Of a stretch of DNA of 64,000 nt, positions 23,525 through 35,550 are shown in pieces (within the stretch, counting starts at the first letter, position 1; every line of letters begins with the position of its first letter). The notes under the pieces are model-generated. The model ran no database searches. It saw only the letters and a program-made list of their open reading frames with translations, and was not told where the DNA came from. The position numbers and the translations under genes were made by a program. This stretch comes from Lolium rigidum (lineage: Eukaryota; Streptophyta; Magnoliopsida; Poales; Poaceae). The stretch lies in contig NC_061508.1 of assembly GCF_022539505.1 (NCBI RefSeq), positions 340,579,484 through 340,643,483 on the forward strand, written 5' to 3'.

Positions 23525-26406
23525 CACTACGGGAACCAGTCAAGGTGCCGACGATCGTCGGCACAGCTTGCCTTGCCTTCGGCACAGGCTTGTGCCGACG
23601 GCAGCCGTCGGCACCTTGTCGTCGGTACAATAACGCCTCGGCACAAGCAAAGTTGCCGTCGGCACATTCTGGCCGTCAGCACATTCTAGCCGTCGGCATA
23701 GAAATAATGCCGTTTAGTAATTCTGGCTCGAATTTTTTCAAAAAAAAATTTCAAATTTTTTTGTCCCAATTTTTTTAATCTCTCACATGCACCATTTTAA
23801 CTCTAACTACACTTAATATTAGGTCAAATTTCACTCATGGTCAAACTTCCTAGTCAGTCACCCATCCTCACACTACTCCACCCCTAGCACGCTTAACTTC
23901 TCGGTTCCATTTAGACTAGATTCCATGAAAGATATGACACCTTATTGACAATAATACCATATCATTACTATTAACCCTTAGTACTTCATGTTGCACATCA
24001 TTATATTTTGAATTTCAAACAATTACCTACATAAACTACAAGAATAAGTATATTAACCTTGAATTCAAATGGACAATAAAATGATTTATTTTTTCTTTTT
24101 TATTTAATAAGGACTAATTAATATCTTTAAATCTGTAAATCAAAATTTGACAAATAATATGTCTAAATCGATTAGAAAAATGAGAGAAATCCAAATATGA
24201 CATCTATATCATATTTTGAATCTAAAAATAATTTTTCCAAAAATTCATGAGCATTAGATCATGTACGAGTAGTTCAAATCTGGCCGGCCTCCTACCGATT
24301 CGGCAGGAATTTGTGTTTTTCAAGAGGGGTGGACGGAAAAGTTCCAGATACATCGGTTGGGAAATTTTCCATCTTAGGTGGTCTAGTCTTTTTAAAAAAT
24401 GTGTTGGTACCAATGTGAAACTTTAATTTGGTGGTTGCTTCACAAAAAATCGCGTTTTCGGCACCTCAAAAATGAAAAATGGTTTTTTCGCGCGATGAAA
24501 AGGAAAATTTCCTCCTGCAACATCGTAAGATATCTCAAGATACACATGTGTGCATAATATAGGCACATTATCACAAACTATGCCGCGATTCTATCCATAA
24601 CATTGGTCGTTTGACCTAAATGTCATGAAACCTCGAACATGATAGCTCATTTTGTGAAGGATTTTTTTGTGATGTTTGCAATTTTCCAACTTTAATATTT
24701 TTCCTTGCAACTATGACATATAATATGACAGCATGCAAAGGTTTCACATTGTTTTGATCATTTTTGAATTTTTTATGCCCGTTTCAAACTATATTCAAAA
24801 TGGCGGGCATGAAGATCCTTTGCCCGAGGCTGAGGCTCGCTAAACTTGCACTGGATCTCTGATGAAATAGCATGTTGTGAATCTAAAAATAATTTTTACA
24901 AAAAATCTTGAGCAATATATCATGTACCCGTAGTTCAAATCTGGTCGGCCTCCTGCCGATTCGGCAGGGATTTGTCTTTTTCATGAGGGGTGGATGGAAA
25001 GGTTCCAGATACACCGATTGAGAAATTGTCCATCTTAGTTGGTCTAGTATTTTTGAAAAATGTGTTGGTACCAATGTGAATCTTTAATTTGGTGGTTGCT
25101 TCACAAAACACCCCGTTTTCGGCACCTCAAAAATGGAAAATGGTTTTTTCGTGCGATGAAATGGAAAACTTCCTCCTGCAATATCGTAAGACATCCCAAT
25201 ATGCACATGTGTGCACAATATGGACACATTATCACAAACTATGCCACAATTATATCCATAACATTGGTCATTTGACCTAAATGTCATGAAACCTCGAACA
25301 TGATACGGAGTAGCTCATTTTGTGAAGGATTTTTTGTGATGTTTGCAATTTTCCAACTTTAATATTTTCCTCGCAACTATGACACATAATATGACACCAC
25401 GTGAAGGTTTCACATTGTTTGGATCGTTTTCGAATTTTTTATGCCGGTTTCAAACTATATTCAAAACGGCGGGCATGAAGATCCTTTGCCCGGGACTGAG
25501 GCTCGCCAAACTTGCACTGGATCTCTGATGAAATAGCATATTGTGAATCTAAAAATGATTTTTACAAAAAATCTTGAGCATTATATCATGTACCTGTAGT
25601 TCAAATCTGGTCGGCCTCCTACCAATACGACAGTAATTTGTCTTTTTCATGTGGGGTGGACGGAAAGGTTCCAGATACACCGGTTAAGAAATTGTACATC
25701 TTATGTGGTCTAGTATTTTTTTTAAATGTGTTGGTACCAATGTGAAACTTTAATTTGGTGGTTGCTTCACAAAACACCCCGTTTTCGACACCTCAAAAAT
25801 GGAAAATGGTTTTTTCGTGCGATGAAATGGAAAACTTCCTCCTGCAACATCGTAATACATCTCAAGATGCACATGTGTGCAGAATATGGGCACATTATCA
25901 CAAACTATGCCGTGATTCTATCCATAATATTGTTTGTTCCGTGTGAAAGCCATAAAACATCGGATATGATAGCTCATTTTTTAGAAGGTTCTTTGAGATA
26001 TTTTAAATATTCCATGTTTGATATTTTTCCAAGATAGAACTTATTTTTCTGAAAATTTTGATATATTATTTGTATTTTTCTGAATTATAATGATTTAGTT
26101 ATGATTTTTTGAAGATTAATGTGGTAAAATGGAAAATAGCTATGCCGACGGCTTTGCCATCGGCACAGGGCTAAAATATGAGCCGACGGATTTGCCGTCG
26201 GCACAGACCTGACGCTGTTAGCTCGCCGTCACGGCGGAGAGGCTGTGCCGACGGCCGAAACTGTGCCGACGGTTGCCGTCGGCACAGACCTTCATGTGCC
26301 GACGGTTTACCTGTGCCGACGGCTGACTTGCTGGCCTGGCCGGAACGAGTCCTGTGCCGACGGCCCCGATATTTTGCCGTCGGCACCTTGACTGGTTCCT
26401 GTAGTG
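23525..26406. mobile_element. Non-autonomous CACTA element 2
   Basis: The left end is CACTACGGGAACCAGTCAAG and the right end is its near-complement CTTGACTGGTTCCTGTAGTG. ATA flanks at 23522-23524 and 26407-26409. Subterminal motifs are of the 'tgccgacgg/ccgtcggca' type, different from element 1. The 2882-bp body has no transposase and is filled with three tandem copies of a unit of about 665 bp. Confidence 0.92.
24218..26010 (+). repeat. Tandem array of a unit of about 665 bp, almost three copies, inside CACTA 2
   Basis: The same landmark (gaatctaaaaat) recurs at 24218, 24879 and 25545, spacing 661 and 666 bp. Inside each unit, the blocks 'ggttccagatacac', 'gtgttggtaccaatgtgaa' and 'catgtgtgca' recur in order. 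The third copy breaks off near 25930-26010. Small ORFs in the units repeat with the unit and have no known domain. Confidence 0.85.
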
Positions 26407-26409
26407 ATA

Positions 26410-28062
26410 GTTCAATTCCAATGTGAAGGTTTATAGTAAACTCCGCATCAGCAACTCACGTATATGTCATAGTATGGAGGACATTTTTGTTTCATCTATA
26501 CGCATTAGTATTGTGTTTATTTCCAGGAAAAGAACATGTACTACATGTTTAATATACTACTGTAGTATCCCACAAAAAAAACTATTGTAGTACATGTACA
26601 TCTCAAGCAAGCATAAGTTCTTGTAAAATGTTTCCACGAGGAAAAATGTCATGTATGGAGTAATAATTAGTTCCTCGTAATAGATTTTTGTCCCGCTATA
26701 TTAATATAGCAACCACACGATACAAGCATGCCAGCACTGCATCACAATCAAGCCCAAAAGAAACTGCAGAGAAAGAACAAAAAGAAAACAAATGTTGACA
26801 CTACCAGCTCGACAAGAATGATGACGACCTGCAACCGTTGTGTCCTCCAGAGGATTCCAACCATGCAAGCACACCGAAATGCCACATACCAAAACAACAC
26901 CTTCAACAAGGAGACCAACGACGACTACGCCGCTGCTGTCCAGAGTAATCCTATGGTTTCCCCGGTACGTGGAAGGGAATGGAGAGGGGGTACATCCGAC
27001 GCCCTCCAGGAAGGCAGGGCGGCACCCTCAGGCACCACTACGTCAGTGTCAGACGAGCTGACATGGATTTCTCCCAACCACCAAAACCACCACCCTGGAC
27101 GATTCAACGAGCTCCACCCGACATGCTGCCTTCACCAGCACATGCCTCCACAGTCTTGAAGTCATCCTCGCCATCTCCCTCTGGACATCGGTGCAAGGCC
27201 TAGAGGAGGAAAATGGAGACAAGAGGGCCCGGTGTAGCACACCACCGCCAGTGGGAGGGAACTACCTCCACCGTCTTCGCGGCAACTGACTGGATGAGGA
27301 AGCAAGGACAAACTATGCCTCTACTGACCCGACAGGGCCCACACTGACCCGTGAAGTCCCCACTGCCAAGCTGCAAAAGGCCGGCCGTAGCGTCGCCACC
27401 ACCCTGCCATCGCCGACGTGCCTTTTTCGACTCCTACCGCACTCGAACGAGGGGCCTATGGCCTGCCCAGCCCAGATGGGGCCCAAAGTGGCCCAGCTCC
27501 TGGCCGAGCCGGCGCCGCCACCACTGGCCCCGACCTCGCCGCTCCGCCGCCAACGATGGTGCCGCCGTGTCTCTTTCCACCCGACACACGGGTCTCACGG
27601 TGCCACATCGGACCGCCATCAAGCCGAGGGACACCAACACGGGTTGTCGTGCGCCGTGCCAGGGATCCACGCTCGCGGGGAAAGGCCGCCCGCCGCCGAT
27701 GGCACCACGTAGGCAACACCCGGTTGCCCGCGCCGGCGGCGAAGGAGAGGAGGAGGGGGCGGAGAGAAATGGCAGGACGAAGTGTTTTTCACTAAACGTG
27801 ATTTCTTCTAGAAGTAATAATTAGATTTTTTTGAAATTCGAAGTAGTAATTAGTTAATCTAATCTAGCGGCCGTTTGAATTTTTAAAACTCAAGCACACT
27901 CACCAGCTGAGTGGGTAATTCAGGAGTAGGAAAGTACCTTTCCAAATTCCACGGTCTTAACTTCAAAAGATGCTTATGATAGCCAACATATTTGAACCCA
28001 CTGGATGTTGACACCAACCACGACTGCAGTGGCACCACACAACACTATAATTTTGCTCGATC
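26410..28062. other. Upstream region of the SAUR gene; GC-rich non-coding repeat
   Basis: 26410-26700 is AT-rich with no feature. 26700-27800 is GC-rich with ORFs in almost every frame on both strands (up to 157 codons), none with a recognisable domain. This pattern suggests composition rather than coding. It resembles the GC-rich non-coding repeat pieces common in grass genomes, but I cannot name a family. 27800-28060 leads into the promoter. Confidence 0.4.
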
Positions 28063-28152
28063 TGTCTCTCTCTCTCCTCACACACAACACGGTGACGTCA
28101 AAGCACAAAGCAGTCATGACCCAATCAAACATTCCGTCGCTACCTTATAAAA
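28063..28152 (+). promoter_or_regulatory. SAUR promoter: AuxRE-like, TGACGTCA and TATA box
   Basis: TATAAAA at 28146-28152 lies 132 bp before the ATG. Upstream are TGTCTC (28063-28068), the core auxin response element bound by ARF factors, and the palindrome TGACGTCA (28093-28100), a bZIP/TGA-type site. Spacing and motif types fit an auxin-responsive promoter. Single TGTCTC motifs can occur by chance, and this one lies in a CT-repeat context. Confidence 0.5.
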
Positions 28153-28283
28153 GGCCGGAGAGCCACAAGCCAAAGCCAAGCAAAGCAACACAAACACACA
28201 CGCACGTATGCACAGGAGCACCTCAAAATTAACCTACCTGCAACAAGCTACCTGCGCCAGCGAGCTTAATCGATCAAGCGACA

Positions 28284-28577
28284 ATGAGGGAGCTGATTCG
28301 GCGGCTGAGCTTCTCGGACCGGGTGAGCGACGGCAGCGGCGGCGTGCCGCGCGGGTGCGTGCCAGTGATGGTGCTGGGCGACGGCGACGGCGACGAGGCC
28401 GAGAGGTTCGTGGTGCGGATGGAGGCGCTCCGGCACCCGTCGCTGGCGGCGCTGCTGGAGATGGCCGCGCAGGAGTTCGGGTACAAGCAGGAGGGCATCC
28501 TCCGCGTCCCCTGCGCCGTCCACCAGTTCAAGCACGCGCTCTCCACCGCCGGCGCCGTCTCCTCCAAGAACTACTAA
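28284..28577 (+). CDS. SAUR-family auxin-responsive protein
   Basis: An intron-less 97-aa ORF. The family core is clear: GCVPVMV (about residue 25), then ERFVVRMEALRHPSLAALLE, then EFGYKQEGILRVPC and a short C-terminal tail. In the SAUR family these small proteins are induced by auxin. Many inhibit PP2C-D phosphatases at the plasma membrane, which activates proton pumps and cell expansion. Length and single exon match the family. The first in-frame ATG after the TATA box was chosen, giving a leader of about 100 bp. The N-terminal basic start (MRELIRRLSF) is typical. It is the only clearly intact host gene in the window, with no frame damage, set between transposon-rich flanks. The exact paralogue cannot be named from sequence alone. 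Confidence 0.93.
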   Translation: MRELIRRLSFSDRVSDGSGGVPRGCVPVMVLGDGDGDEAERFVVRMEALRHPSLAALLEMAAQEFGYKQEGILRVPCAVHQFKHALSTAGAVSSKNY

Positions 28578-28814
28578 CTAATTAGGTCTCTAACAGATCA
28601 TTAGGCGATGTGTCGACTACGACGGGTAATTAAGGGGTGAATCTTTCGCTTTTGTTCTTTATGCATCTTTTCTTTTCTCTTTCCCTTTTGTTCTTTTTAA
28701 TGGGCATGATTGACGGGTGGCCCTAGCTGGCGCTCGATCGCCAGGAAGAGAATGAGCGATCGGTTTCTCCCAGCTCAATTAGGGAAAGCCATGTTAGCAA
28801 ATCTAAATCCGTAT
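28578..28814 (+). other. SAUR 3' flank
   Basis: Pyrimidine-rich 3' untranslated-like sequence. No clear DST-type instability element was recognised. The tandem array begins directly after it. Confidence 0.4.
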
Positions 28815-29935
28815 TTGAAAATTCAAAATGTTTTATCTCACAAACGACAACTCCGATTTAAGATCTGTTTTCACCAATAAATCCATCTCGACGAGATCTT
28901 CAAAACTAGCACCCATATTGATATGTTTCGAGAAACTTTTAATCGGGCTAAAAGTTATCAACCCTCTCTATCTGAATAATCAACCCCTCCATACTTGACT
29001 GATCAACTGTAAATGTATAAAATTATCAATCTTAGTCAATGCTATTGAGAGAAAGTTCTGCATGCATGCACAAATAGACGAATCTGCTGATGTCAGCGGA
29101 ATCTTTTCCAAATTTGTAAATTCAAAATGTTTTAACTTTCAAACGACAACTCCAAATTGAGATTCGCTTTCACCAATAAATCCGTCTCGACGAGATCTTC
29201 AAAACTAGCACCAATGTTGATATGTTTCGAGAAACTTTTTTTCGGGCTAAAAGTTATCAACCCTCTCTATCTGAATGATCAACCCCTCCGTATTTGAGTG
29301 ATCAACGGTGAATGTATAAAATTATCAACCTGGTGCAGACTATTGAGAAAAAGTTCTGCATGCATGCACAAATAGACGAATCTGCTGATGTCAGTGGAAT
29401 CTTTTCCAAATTTGAAAATTTAAAATGTTTTAACTTTCAAACGACAACTCCAAATTAAGATTCGCTTTCACCAATAAATCTATCTCGACGAGATCTTCAA
29501 AACTAGCACCCATGTTGATATGTTTCGAGAAACTTTTTTTCCGACTAAAAGTTATCAACCCTCTCTATCTGAATAATCAACCCCTCCGTACTTCAGTGAT
29601 CAACGGTGAATGTATAAAATTATCAACCTAGTGTAGGCTATTGAGGGAAAGTTCTGCATGCATGCATGCATGCACAAATAGACGAATATGCTGATGTCAG
29701 CGGAATCTTTTCCAAATTTGTAAATTCAAAACGTTTTAACTTTCAAACGACAACTCCAAATTAAGATTCGCTTTCACCAATAAATCTGACTCGACGAGAT
29801 CTTCAAAACTAGCACCCATGTTGATATGTTTCGAGAAACTTTTTTCCGGGCTAAAAGTTATCAACCCTCTCTATCTGAATAGTCAACCCCTCCGTACTTG
29901 AGTGATCAACGGTAAATATATAAAATTATCAACTC
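28815..29935 (+). repeat. Tandem array, unit about 300 bp, four copies
   Basis: The landmark 'attcaaaatgttttaact' or its variants begins at 28821, 29120, 29418 and 29724 (spacing 299, 298, 306). Each unit carries 'cgacaactccaaatt', 'ctcgacgagatcttcaaaac', 'gttatcaaccctctctatc' and 'gttctgcatgcatgc' in the same order. Copies differ at scattered positions. The fourth carries extra GCAT units. Confidence 0.9.
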
Positions 29936-30500
29936 CAAAGTTAATTTTATTTGAAACATTTTAGCGATATTTTTTTATTTTAGAAGCTATCAACCCGGTG
30001 TCCTGTTATTTATCAACAGCAAATATAAATAACTACCAACCCTAAAAATCTTATTTTATTTTGAATATTTTGGCGACTCTTTTTAGTTTACAATTTATCA
30101 ACCCGAGTGCCTCGTTATTTATCAATGATAATTATAAATAACTACCAACCCTCAAAAGTATTCCATTTAGAATATTTTAGCGAACATTTTTTTATTTTAC
30201 AAGGTATCAACCCGGTGCCTCATTATTTATCAACGATAAATATAAATAAACAATAACCCTAAAAATTATTTCATTTAGAATATTTTAGCGACTCTCTTTT
30301 AATTTAGAAGCTATCGACCCGGTGACCCGCTATTTATCAATGGTGAATATAAATAAATATCAATCCTAAAAAATTAATTTAATTTAAAATATGTAGCGAC
30401 TCCTTTTTGTTTACAAGTTATCAACTCGGTGCCCCGTTATTTATCAACGGTAAATATAAATACCTAGCAACCCTAAAAAGTAATTTTCATTAAGAATTTT
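29936..30500 (+). repeat. Tandem array, unit about 108 bp, five copies
   Basis: The landmark 'tatcaacccggtg' or its variants lies near 29989, 30097, 30206, 30313 and 30420 (spacing 107-109). Each unit includes 'gttatttatcaac', 'aatataaataa' and 'caaccctaaaaa'. It follows the 300-bp array without a gap and shares the 'tatcaac' core, so the two arrays may have a common origin. Confidence 0.88.
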
Positions 30501-31181
30501 TTTAGCAACTTTTGTTAGCTTACAACTTAAAACAGTACTTAATTTGAGTTGCAAGTGGTAGTTCATTTGAGTTGCAAGTGGATCTTCCCACCCGTTATTT
30601 TCCCCCTTAAAAACCACTGGCCCGAAAAAGGGAATTGCAAAAGGACCCCATTAAATATGAATTACCGTACGGAAAAAAAAACCCAAAAGGGAATTGTAAA
30701 AAGAGAATTGCAAGTCTGCCTCGTGCTGAAAAAAAAGAGTGAGATGCTATGTGTATGCATGCAACAACTTATGAAACAGTCTTTGAAAAGTTGGCTCATT
30801 AAATGCAAATCCATGAGATGCTCTGTGCATGTGCATGCATGGAGTGTGAACGCTCTTGGTTGCATGCAACTTGCAAAGAAGTAATACAAGCTGTTAGTGT
30901 GAACATGTGTGAACGCAATTAAAACACTACGTGATACAAAAGGGAATTGAGTCACGCTTTCGCGCGAGCGCTCCGCGCCGACAGAAACTAAGCGCTCAAG
31001 CGAGCGATTGCTAGAGAGGGGATTCGATGATTGACATGAGACGGTTGCAATATGTAATTGCACCATTGTAATACGGTAGAGTTCGTTAGACCTCCTGTCA
31101 CATACTCACATATACCAAATGAAATAATAGATTCTTCAGTCCACATTTCCTACACAATATTGATCTTTTATGGGCTTGATG
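30501..31181. other. Intergenic, nothing recognised
   Basis: Contains a short direct repeat 'gagttgcaagtgg' (near 30547 and 30577) and several gcatgcat motifs. No domain or element terminus was identified. Confidence 0.45.
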
Positions 31182-31186
31182 GATAT

Positions 31187-31365
31187 TGTAGAAAGGGATG
31201 CAACTCACAATGTATTGATTGGATGCATATGACGTTACATATATAGGCCACATCCTCGACTATACAAGGAAGGAGGCGGGCCCAATAATAAATACAAAGA
31301 TATGTATCGCTATACATAACTACAGAAGATACACATCCGGATATACAAGGATATGTATCTCAACA
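31187..31365 (-). repeat. 3' LTR of the Copia element
   Basis: 179 bp, preceded on the minus strand by a GCGGGGGGG polypurine tract (31366-31374). Confidence 0.93.
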
Positions 31366-34300
31366 CCCCCCCGCAGTCGAAGCGTCGCCTGGTCGAACGC
31401 ATAGACTGGACCGGAACTCCTCAAATGACGCCGTAGGGAGACCCTTAGTCATGATATCCGCAAATTGTTGGGAGGTGGGCACATGAAGTACTCGAATGTG
31501 TCCAAGGGCCACCTGTTCCCGAACAAAGTGGATGTCCAGCTCAATATGCTTGGTGCGGCGATGGTGGACCGGGTTGGCGGAGAGGTAGACGGCGGAGAAA
31601 TTGTCGCAATAGACCACGGTGGCTTTGGCAACAGGACATGAGAGCTCAACGAGGAGTTGCCGCAACCAAGAGACCTCGGCAACCGCGTTAGCAACAGCCC
31701 GGTACTCCGCTTCGGCGGTGGAGCGAGAGACCGTGGGTTGTCGCTTAGACAACCAGGAGATGAGCGAAGGTCCGAAGTAGACGCAGTAGCCAGACGTGGA
31801 GCGACGCGTGTCGGGGCAGCCTGCCCAATCGGCGTCCGGGTAGGCGACGATGTCCGTGGCGGTGGAGGCGTGGAGGGAGAGGCCGAAGTCCATGGTGCCA
31901 CGAATGTAGCGGAGGATCCGCTTGACCGCAGCCCAATGAGGATCCCGCAGAGCATGCATGTGAAGGCACAAGTGCTGGACAGCATACTGCAGCTCGGGGC
32001 GGGTCAAGGTGAGGTACTGCAGGGCACCGACGATGGAGCGATAAAGTGACGCGTCTGTGGCCAACGAACCATCCGTGGCGGAGAGTTTGGACTTCGTGTC
32101 GACAGGCGTGGCCGCGGGTTTCCAATTAAGCATACCGACACGGTCCAGGAGCTCGTGGGCGTACTTACGCTGATGAAGTAAGAAGCCGTCGGTGCGACGT
32201 ACGACCTCGATGCCGAGGAAGTAGTGCAGGGGCCCCAAGTCCTTGAGGGCAAACTCAGCACGAAGACGCCCGGTGATCTGTCGCAGCAGGTCCGTCGAGC
32301 TGGCCGTCAAGATGATGTCGTCAACGTAGAGCAGCAAGTACGCGGTGGTGGTGCCATTGTTGTACACAAACAACGAGGCATCAGAGCGGGTGGAGCGGAA
32401 GCCGAGTTGGTGAAGAAACGCTGCGATGCGCTGGTACTAGGCGCGTGGGGCCTGCTTGAGCCCGTATAACGAGCGCGAGAGCAGGCACACATGGTCGGGG
32501 TGGGTGCTGTCGATGAAACCCGTGGGCTGCCGGCGAAGACCTGCTCCTCGAGATGGCCGTGAAGGAAGGCGTTGGAGACATCCATCCGGTGCACGGGCCA
32601 CGCGCGGGAGACCGCGAGCCGAAGGACGGTGCGGATCGTCCCGGGCTTGACAACCGGGGCGAAGGTGTCGGTGAAGTCGACGCCGGCACGCCGGCGAAAG
32701 CCACGAACCACCCACCGCGCCTTGTGACGGTCGAGAGTACCGTCCGGATGGAACTTGTGCTTGAAGACCCACTTCCCGGTGATGATGTTGGCGTGAGGGG
32801 GTCGGGGAACAAGCGTCCATGTCTGGTTCCGCAACAGGGCGTCGAACTCATCCTGCATGGCCGCAAGCCACTGCGGGTTGCGGAGAGCAACCCGGGCAGA
32901 GGCGGGTAGGGGCGATGGCGTGGATGGTGAAGGCGCGGAAGTCGACGCGGTGCAGACGTACTCGTCCGAGGGGTACCGCGTGCTCGGGACGCGAATCCCT
33001 GCACGGGCGCGCGTGAGGGGCCCCGTGGCCGGCGGCGGAGGAGGCGGAGGCGGAGGTGAGGCGTCGCCTGGCGAAGACGGCGCGGCGCCCGAGCTGAGGC
33101 TCGAGGGCGACGCAAGCGGCGTCGAGACGGATGAACCCGACGAAGGGGCGTCGCCCAGCGAAGACGGCGCGGCGCCCGAGCTGAGGCTCGAGGGCGACGC
33201 AGGCGGCGTCGAGGCGGGCATCGGCGCAGGTGTTGGCGCGGGTGTCGACGTGGGGTCACCCGAGACATGGCTCAAGGGTGACCCAGAGGGTGGCGAGGTA
33301 GCGCCCGAGCCAGAGCTCAAGGGCGCGGCGGAGAACGACGAGGCAGTGCCCGAGTCCGAGCTCGAGGGCACTGCAGCTGGCGGACCTGCAGGGGGTCGAC
33401 GCCGGGGACCATCAGTAGTCGAAGGAGGAGTGGCGACCACCTGTCTTTGTGCAAAAGGAAAGCAATGCTCATCAAAGTACACGTGCCGGGAGGTGATGAC
33501 GTGGTGAGAAACCGGATCATAGCAGCGGTAGCCTTTGGTGTTAGCCGGTAGCCGAGGAAAACACACGGAACGGAACGAGGGGCGAGTTTATGAGGAGTGG
33601 TGGCGGCGATACTAGGATAACAACGACAACCGAAAATTCGAAGACCGTCGTAGGATGGAGGGGAACCGTAAAGGAGGTGATGAGGTGCATAGTTCCAGCG
33701 GGGACGACACGGACGAAGGTTGACAAGGAGGGTGGCGGTGGCTAAGGCGTCAGGACAAAAGGTGGGGGGAACATGGCTGTAAAATAGGAGTGTGCGGACG
33801 CGATCGTTGAGTGTGCGGAGGATACGCTCGGCGCGGCCGTTTTGTTGGGACGTGTATGGACAGGTTAGACGGAAAATAGTGCCGTGAGAGGAGAGTAGGG
33901 TGCGGACGGCGACATTGTCAAACTCTTTTCCGTTGTCGGCTTGTAGGGCGTGGATGGGGCGACCGAACCGGGTGGAAACATAGGCGTAAAAGGCTGTGAG
34001 AGTGGTGGCGACATCGGACTTTTACGGAGGGGAAACGTCCACACAAAATGAGAAAAATCATCAAGAATAACTAGGTAATAAAGAAGACCAGAATTACTCG
34101 GGATTGGAGAGGTCCATACATCACTATGAATTAACTCAAAAGGAAAAGACGCAACGGTGGAAGACCGACTAAAAGGAAGACGAACGTGTTTACCAAGACG
34201 ACATGCTTCGCAACTATGTGAAGACTGTTTAGTAGATGAAAACGAAAAACCCCTCATTATTTGGTGAAGCGTGTTGGCATTGGGATGTCCAAGACGAGCA

Positions 34301-35000
34301 TGCCAAAGATCAACTCCTGCGGAGAGAGCACGAAGTGCGGCGCCGGGGGTGGAAGACGACATCACCGGATACAAATCGTCGGGGCTCTCACATCGATGGA
34401 GGACCATCCGGGTGCGGGCGTCCTTAACAGAAAAACCAAACGCGTCAAATTCAACAATCACGAGTTGTCACGAGAAAGAGTTTTAACGAAACTAAATTCT
34501 GAATAAGCCGGGGAGACACAAGGACATTATTAAGAGACAAGTGGTTTAGAAGTAGAAGGAAAATTAGCAGAACCAATGTGAGAAATAGGAAGACCGGCGC
34601 CGTTACCGACAATGATGCGAGACTCGGTGGAAGTGGGAAAAGAATGGGAAAGGTTACCCGGGTGAGCAGCCATGTGAGACGAGGCGCCCGTGTCCATAAA
34701 CCAGTTGCCGCCACCGGCGTAAGAGCCAGGTGTGGGCGCGGCGTGGTAGGCCGGGGCGTAGGACGGGCGGGGGGCGGTGAAGGCCGAGGCGTAGGGAGGT
34801 GTCGCGGTGAAGTGTGCCTGGTGAGTCGGCGGGCGCGGCACCGGCATGCTGTAGGCGTAGATGACCCCCGCCCATGGGTTGTAGGCGAAGGGGTTGCTGC
34901 CGTTGGAGACCGACGACATGACGACGCGCGTGCGGGAGACGGCGACGGCGCGGGGTTGGGGAGGGAGGCGCGGCGGCGGCTGCAGGTGCGGCGGCGGCAC
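31360..35000 (-). pseudogene. Copia protease-integrase-reverse transcriptase-RNase H polyprotein
   Basis: Minus strand, in order. Protease with WFMDTGASSH near 34700. GAG-pre-integrase domain with LWHARLGHPN and a His/Cys finger (34300-34180). Integrase core starting HSDVW near 34110. Copia-type reverse transcriptase from about 32850, with YVDD (LLYVDDII) near 32320. RNase H with DADWAG near 31830, and the usual ADIMTKGLP end near 31430. Frame or stop defects occur near 34480, 34020, 33560, 32534 and 32438. The one at 32534 is a CAG to CG loss, and the one at 32438 is a TGG to TAG stop. Gag is missing apart from a short linker. The element cannot make its own capsid. Confidence 0.85.
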
Positions 35001-35116
35001 GGCGTGAGGAGGAGCACACGCAGCGGCGGCACAAGGGCGGCGGCGCTAGGGTTGGAGGGTGGGGCGGGGCGCGTGGGGAGAGAGGGGCGCGGCGGCTAGG
35101 TTAGGAACGATAGGTG

Positions 35117-35126
35117 TCTGATACCA
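35117..35126 (-). other. Primer binding site, initiator tRNA-Met type
   Basis: On the minus strand TGGTATCAGA follows the LTR directly. It matches the first 10 bases of the usual Copia primer site. Confidence 0.85.
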
Positions 35127-35305
35127 TGTAGAAAGGGATGCAACTCACAATGTATTGATTGGGTGCATATGGCGTTACATATATAGGCCACATCCTCGAC
35201 TATACAAGGAAGGAGGCGGGCCCAATAATAAATACAAAGATATGTATCACTATACCTAACTACAGAAGATACACATCCGGATATACAAGGATATGTATCT
35301 CAACA
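35127..35305 (-). repeat. 5' LTR of the Copia element
   Basis: 179 bp, 4 substitutions against the 3' LTR, no indels. Confidence 0.93.
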
Positions 35306-35483
35306 GATATGATGCAGATGCCGAGATGAACTTCTCTCCTAGTTTCTTTAAGTTAAATGTTTTCTTTTGTCTAAAAGGCAAGGAAAATTGAGGACAGTGA
35401 ACTCGCTTTGTGTGTGTTTATGTTTATCAATTTTAGTGTATTTTTTCTATGTATGAAATAATTCGTTTGTTCAGATTAACTGT

Positions 35484-35487
<4 letters not shown>

Positions 35488-35546
<59 letters not shown>
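35488..35546. repeat. (TA)n microsatellite
   Basis: An uninterrupted AT dinucleotide run of about 58 bp, directly before the FAR1-like region. Such runs are favoured insertion sites for several DNA transposons. Confidence 0.95.

Positions 35547-35550
<4 letters not shown>

Larger units (their letters stand above)
31187..35305 (-). mobile_element. Copia LTR retrotransposon with short LTRs, gag largely lost
   Basis: Two 179-bp LTRs (31187-31365, 35127-35305) differ at 4 positions. On the minus strand they begin TGTTGAGATA and end TTTCTACA. A perfect 5-bp duplication GATAT lies at 31182-31186 and 35306-35310. An initiator-Met-type primer site follows the 5' LTR and a G-run polypurine tract precedes the 3' LTR. 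The order protease, integrase, reverse transcriptase, RNase H is the Copia order. The complete duplication shows a single insertion. Low LTR divergence (about 2%) points to a fairly recent one. Confidence 0.95.

Noticed and set aside
27351..27824. 157-codon ORF and overlapping antisense ORFs upstream of SAUR
   Set aside because: All frames are open because of high GC. No recognisable motif or splice structure.
32857..33507. 216-codon plus-strand ORF in the Copia element
   Set aside because: It is antisense to the Pro/Ser-rich linker between integrase and reverse transcriptase.
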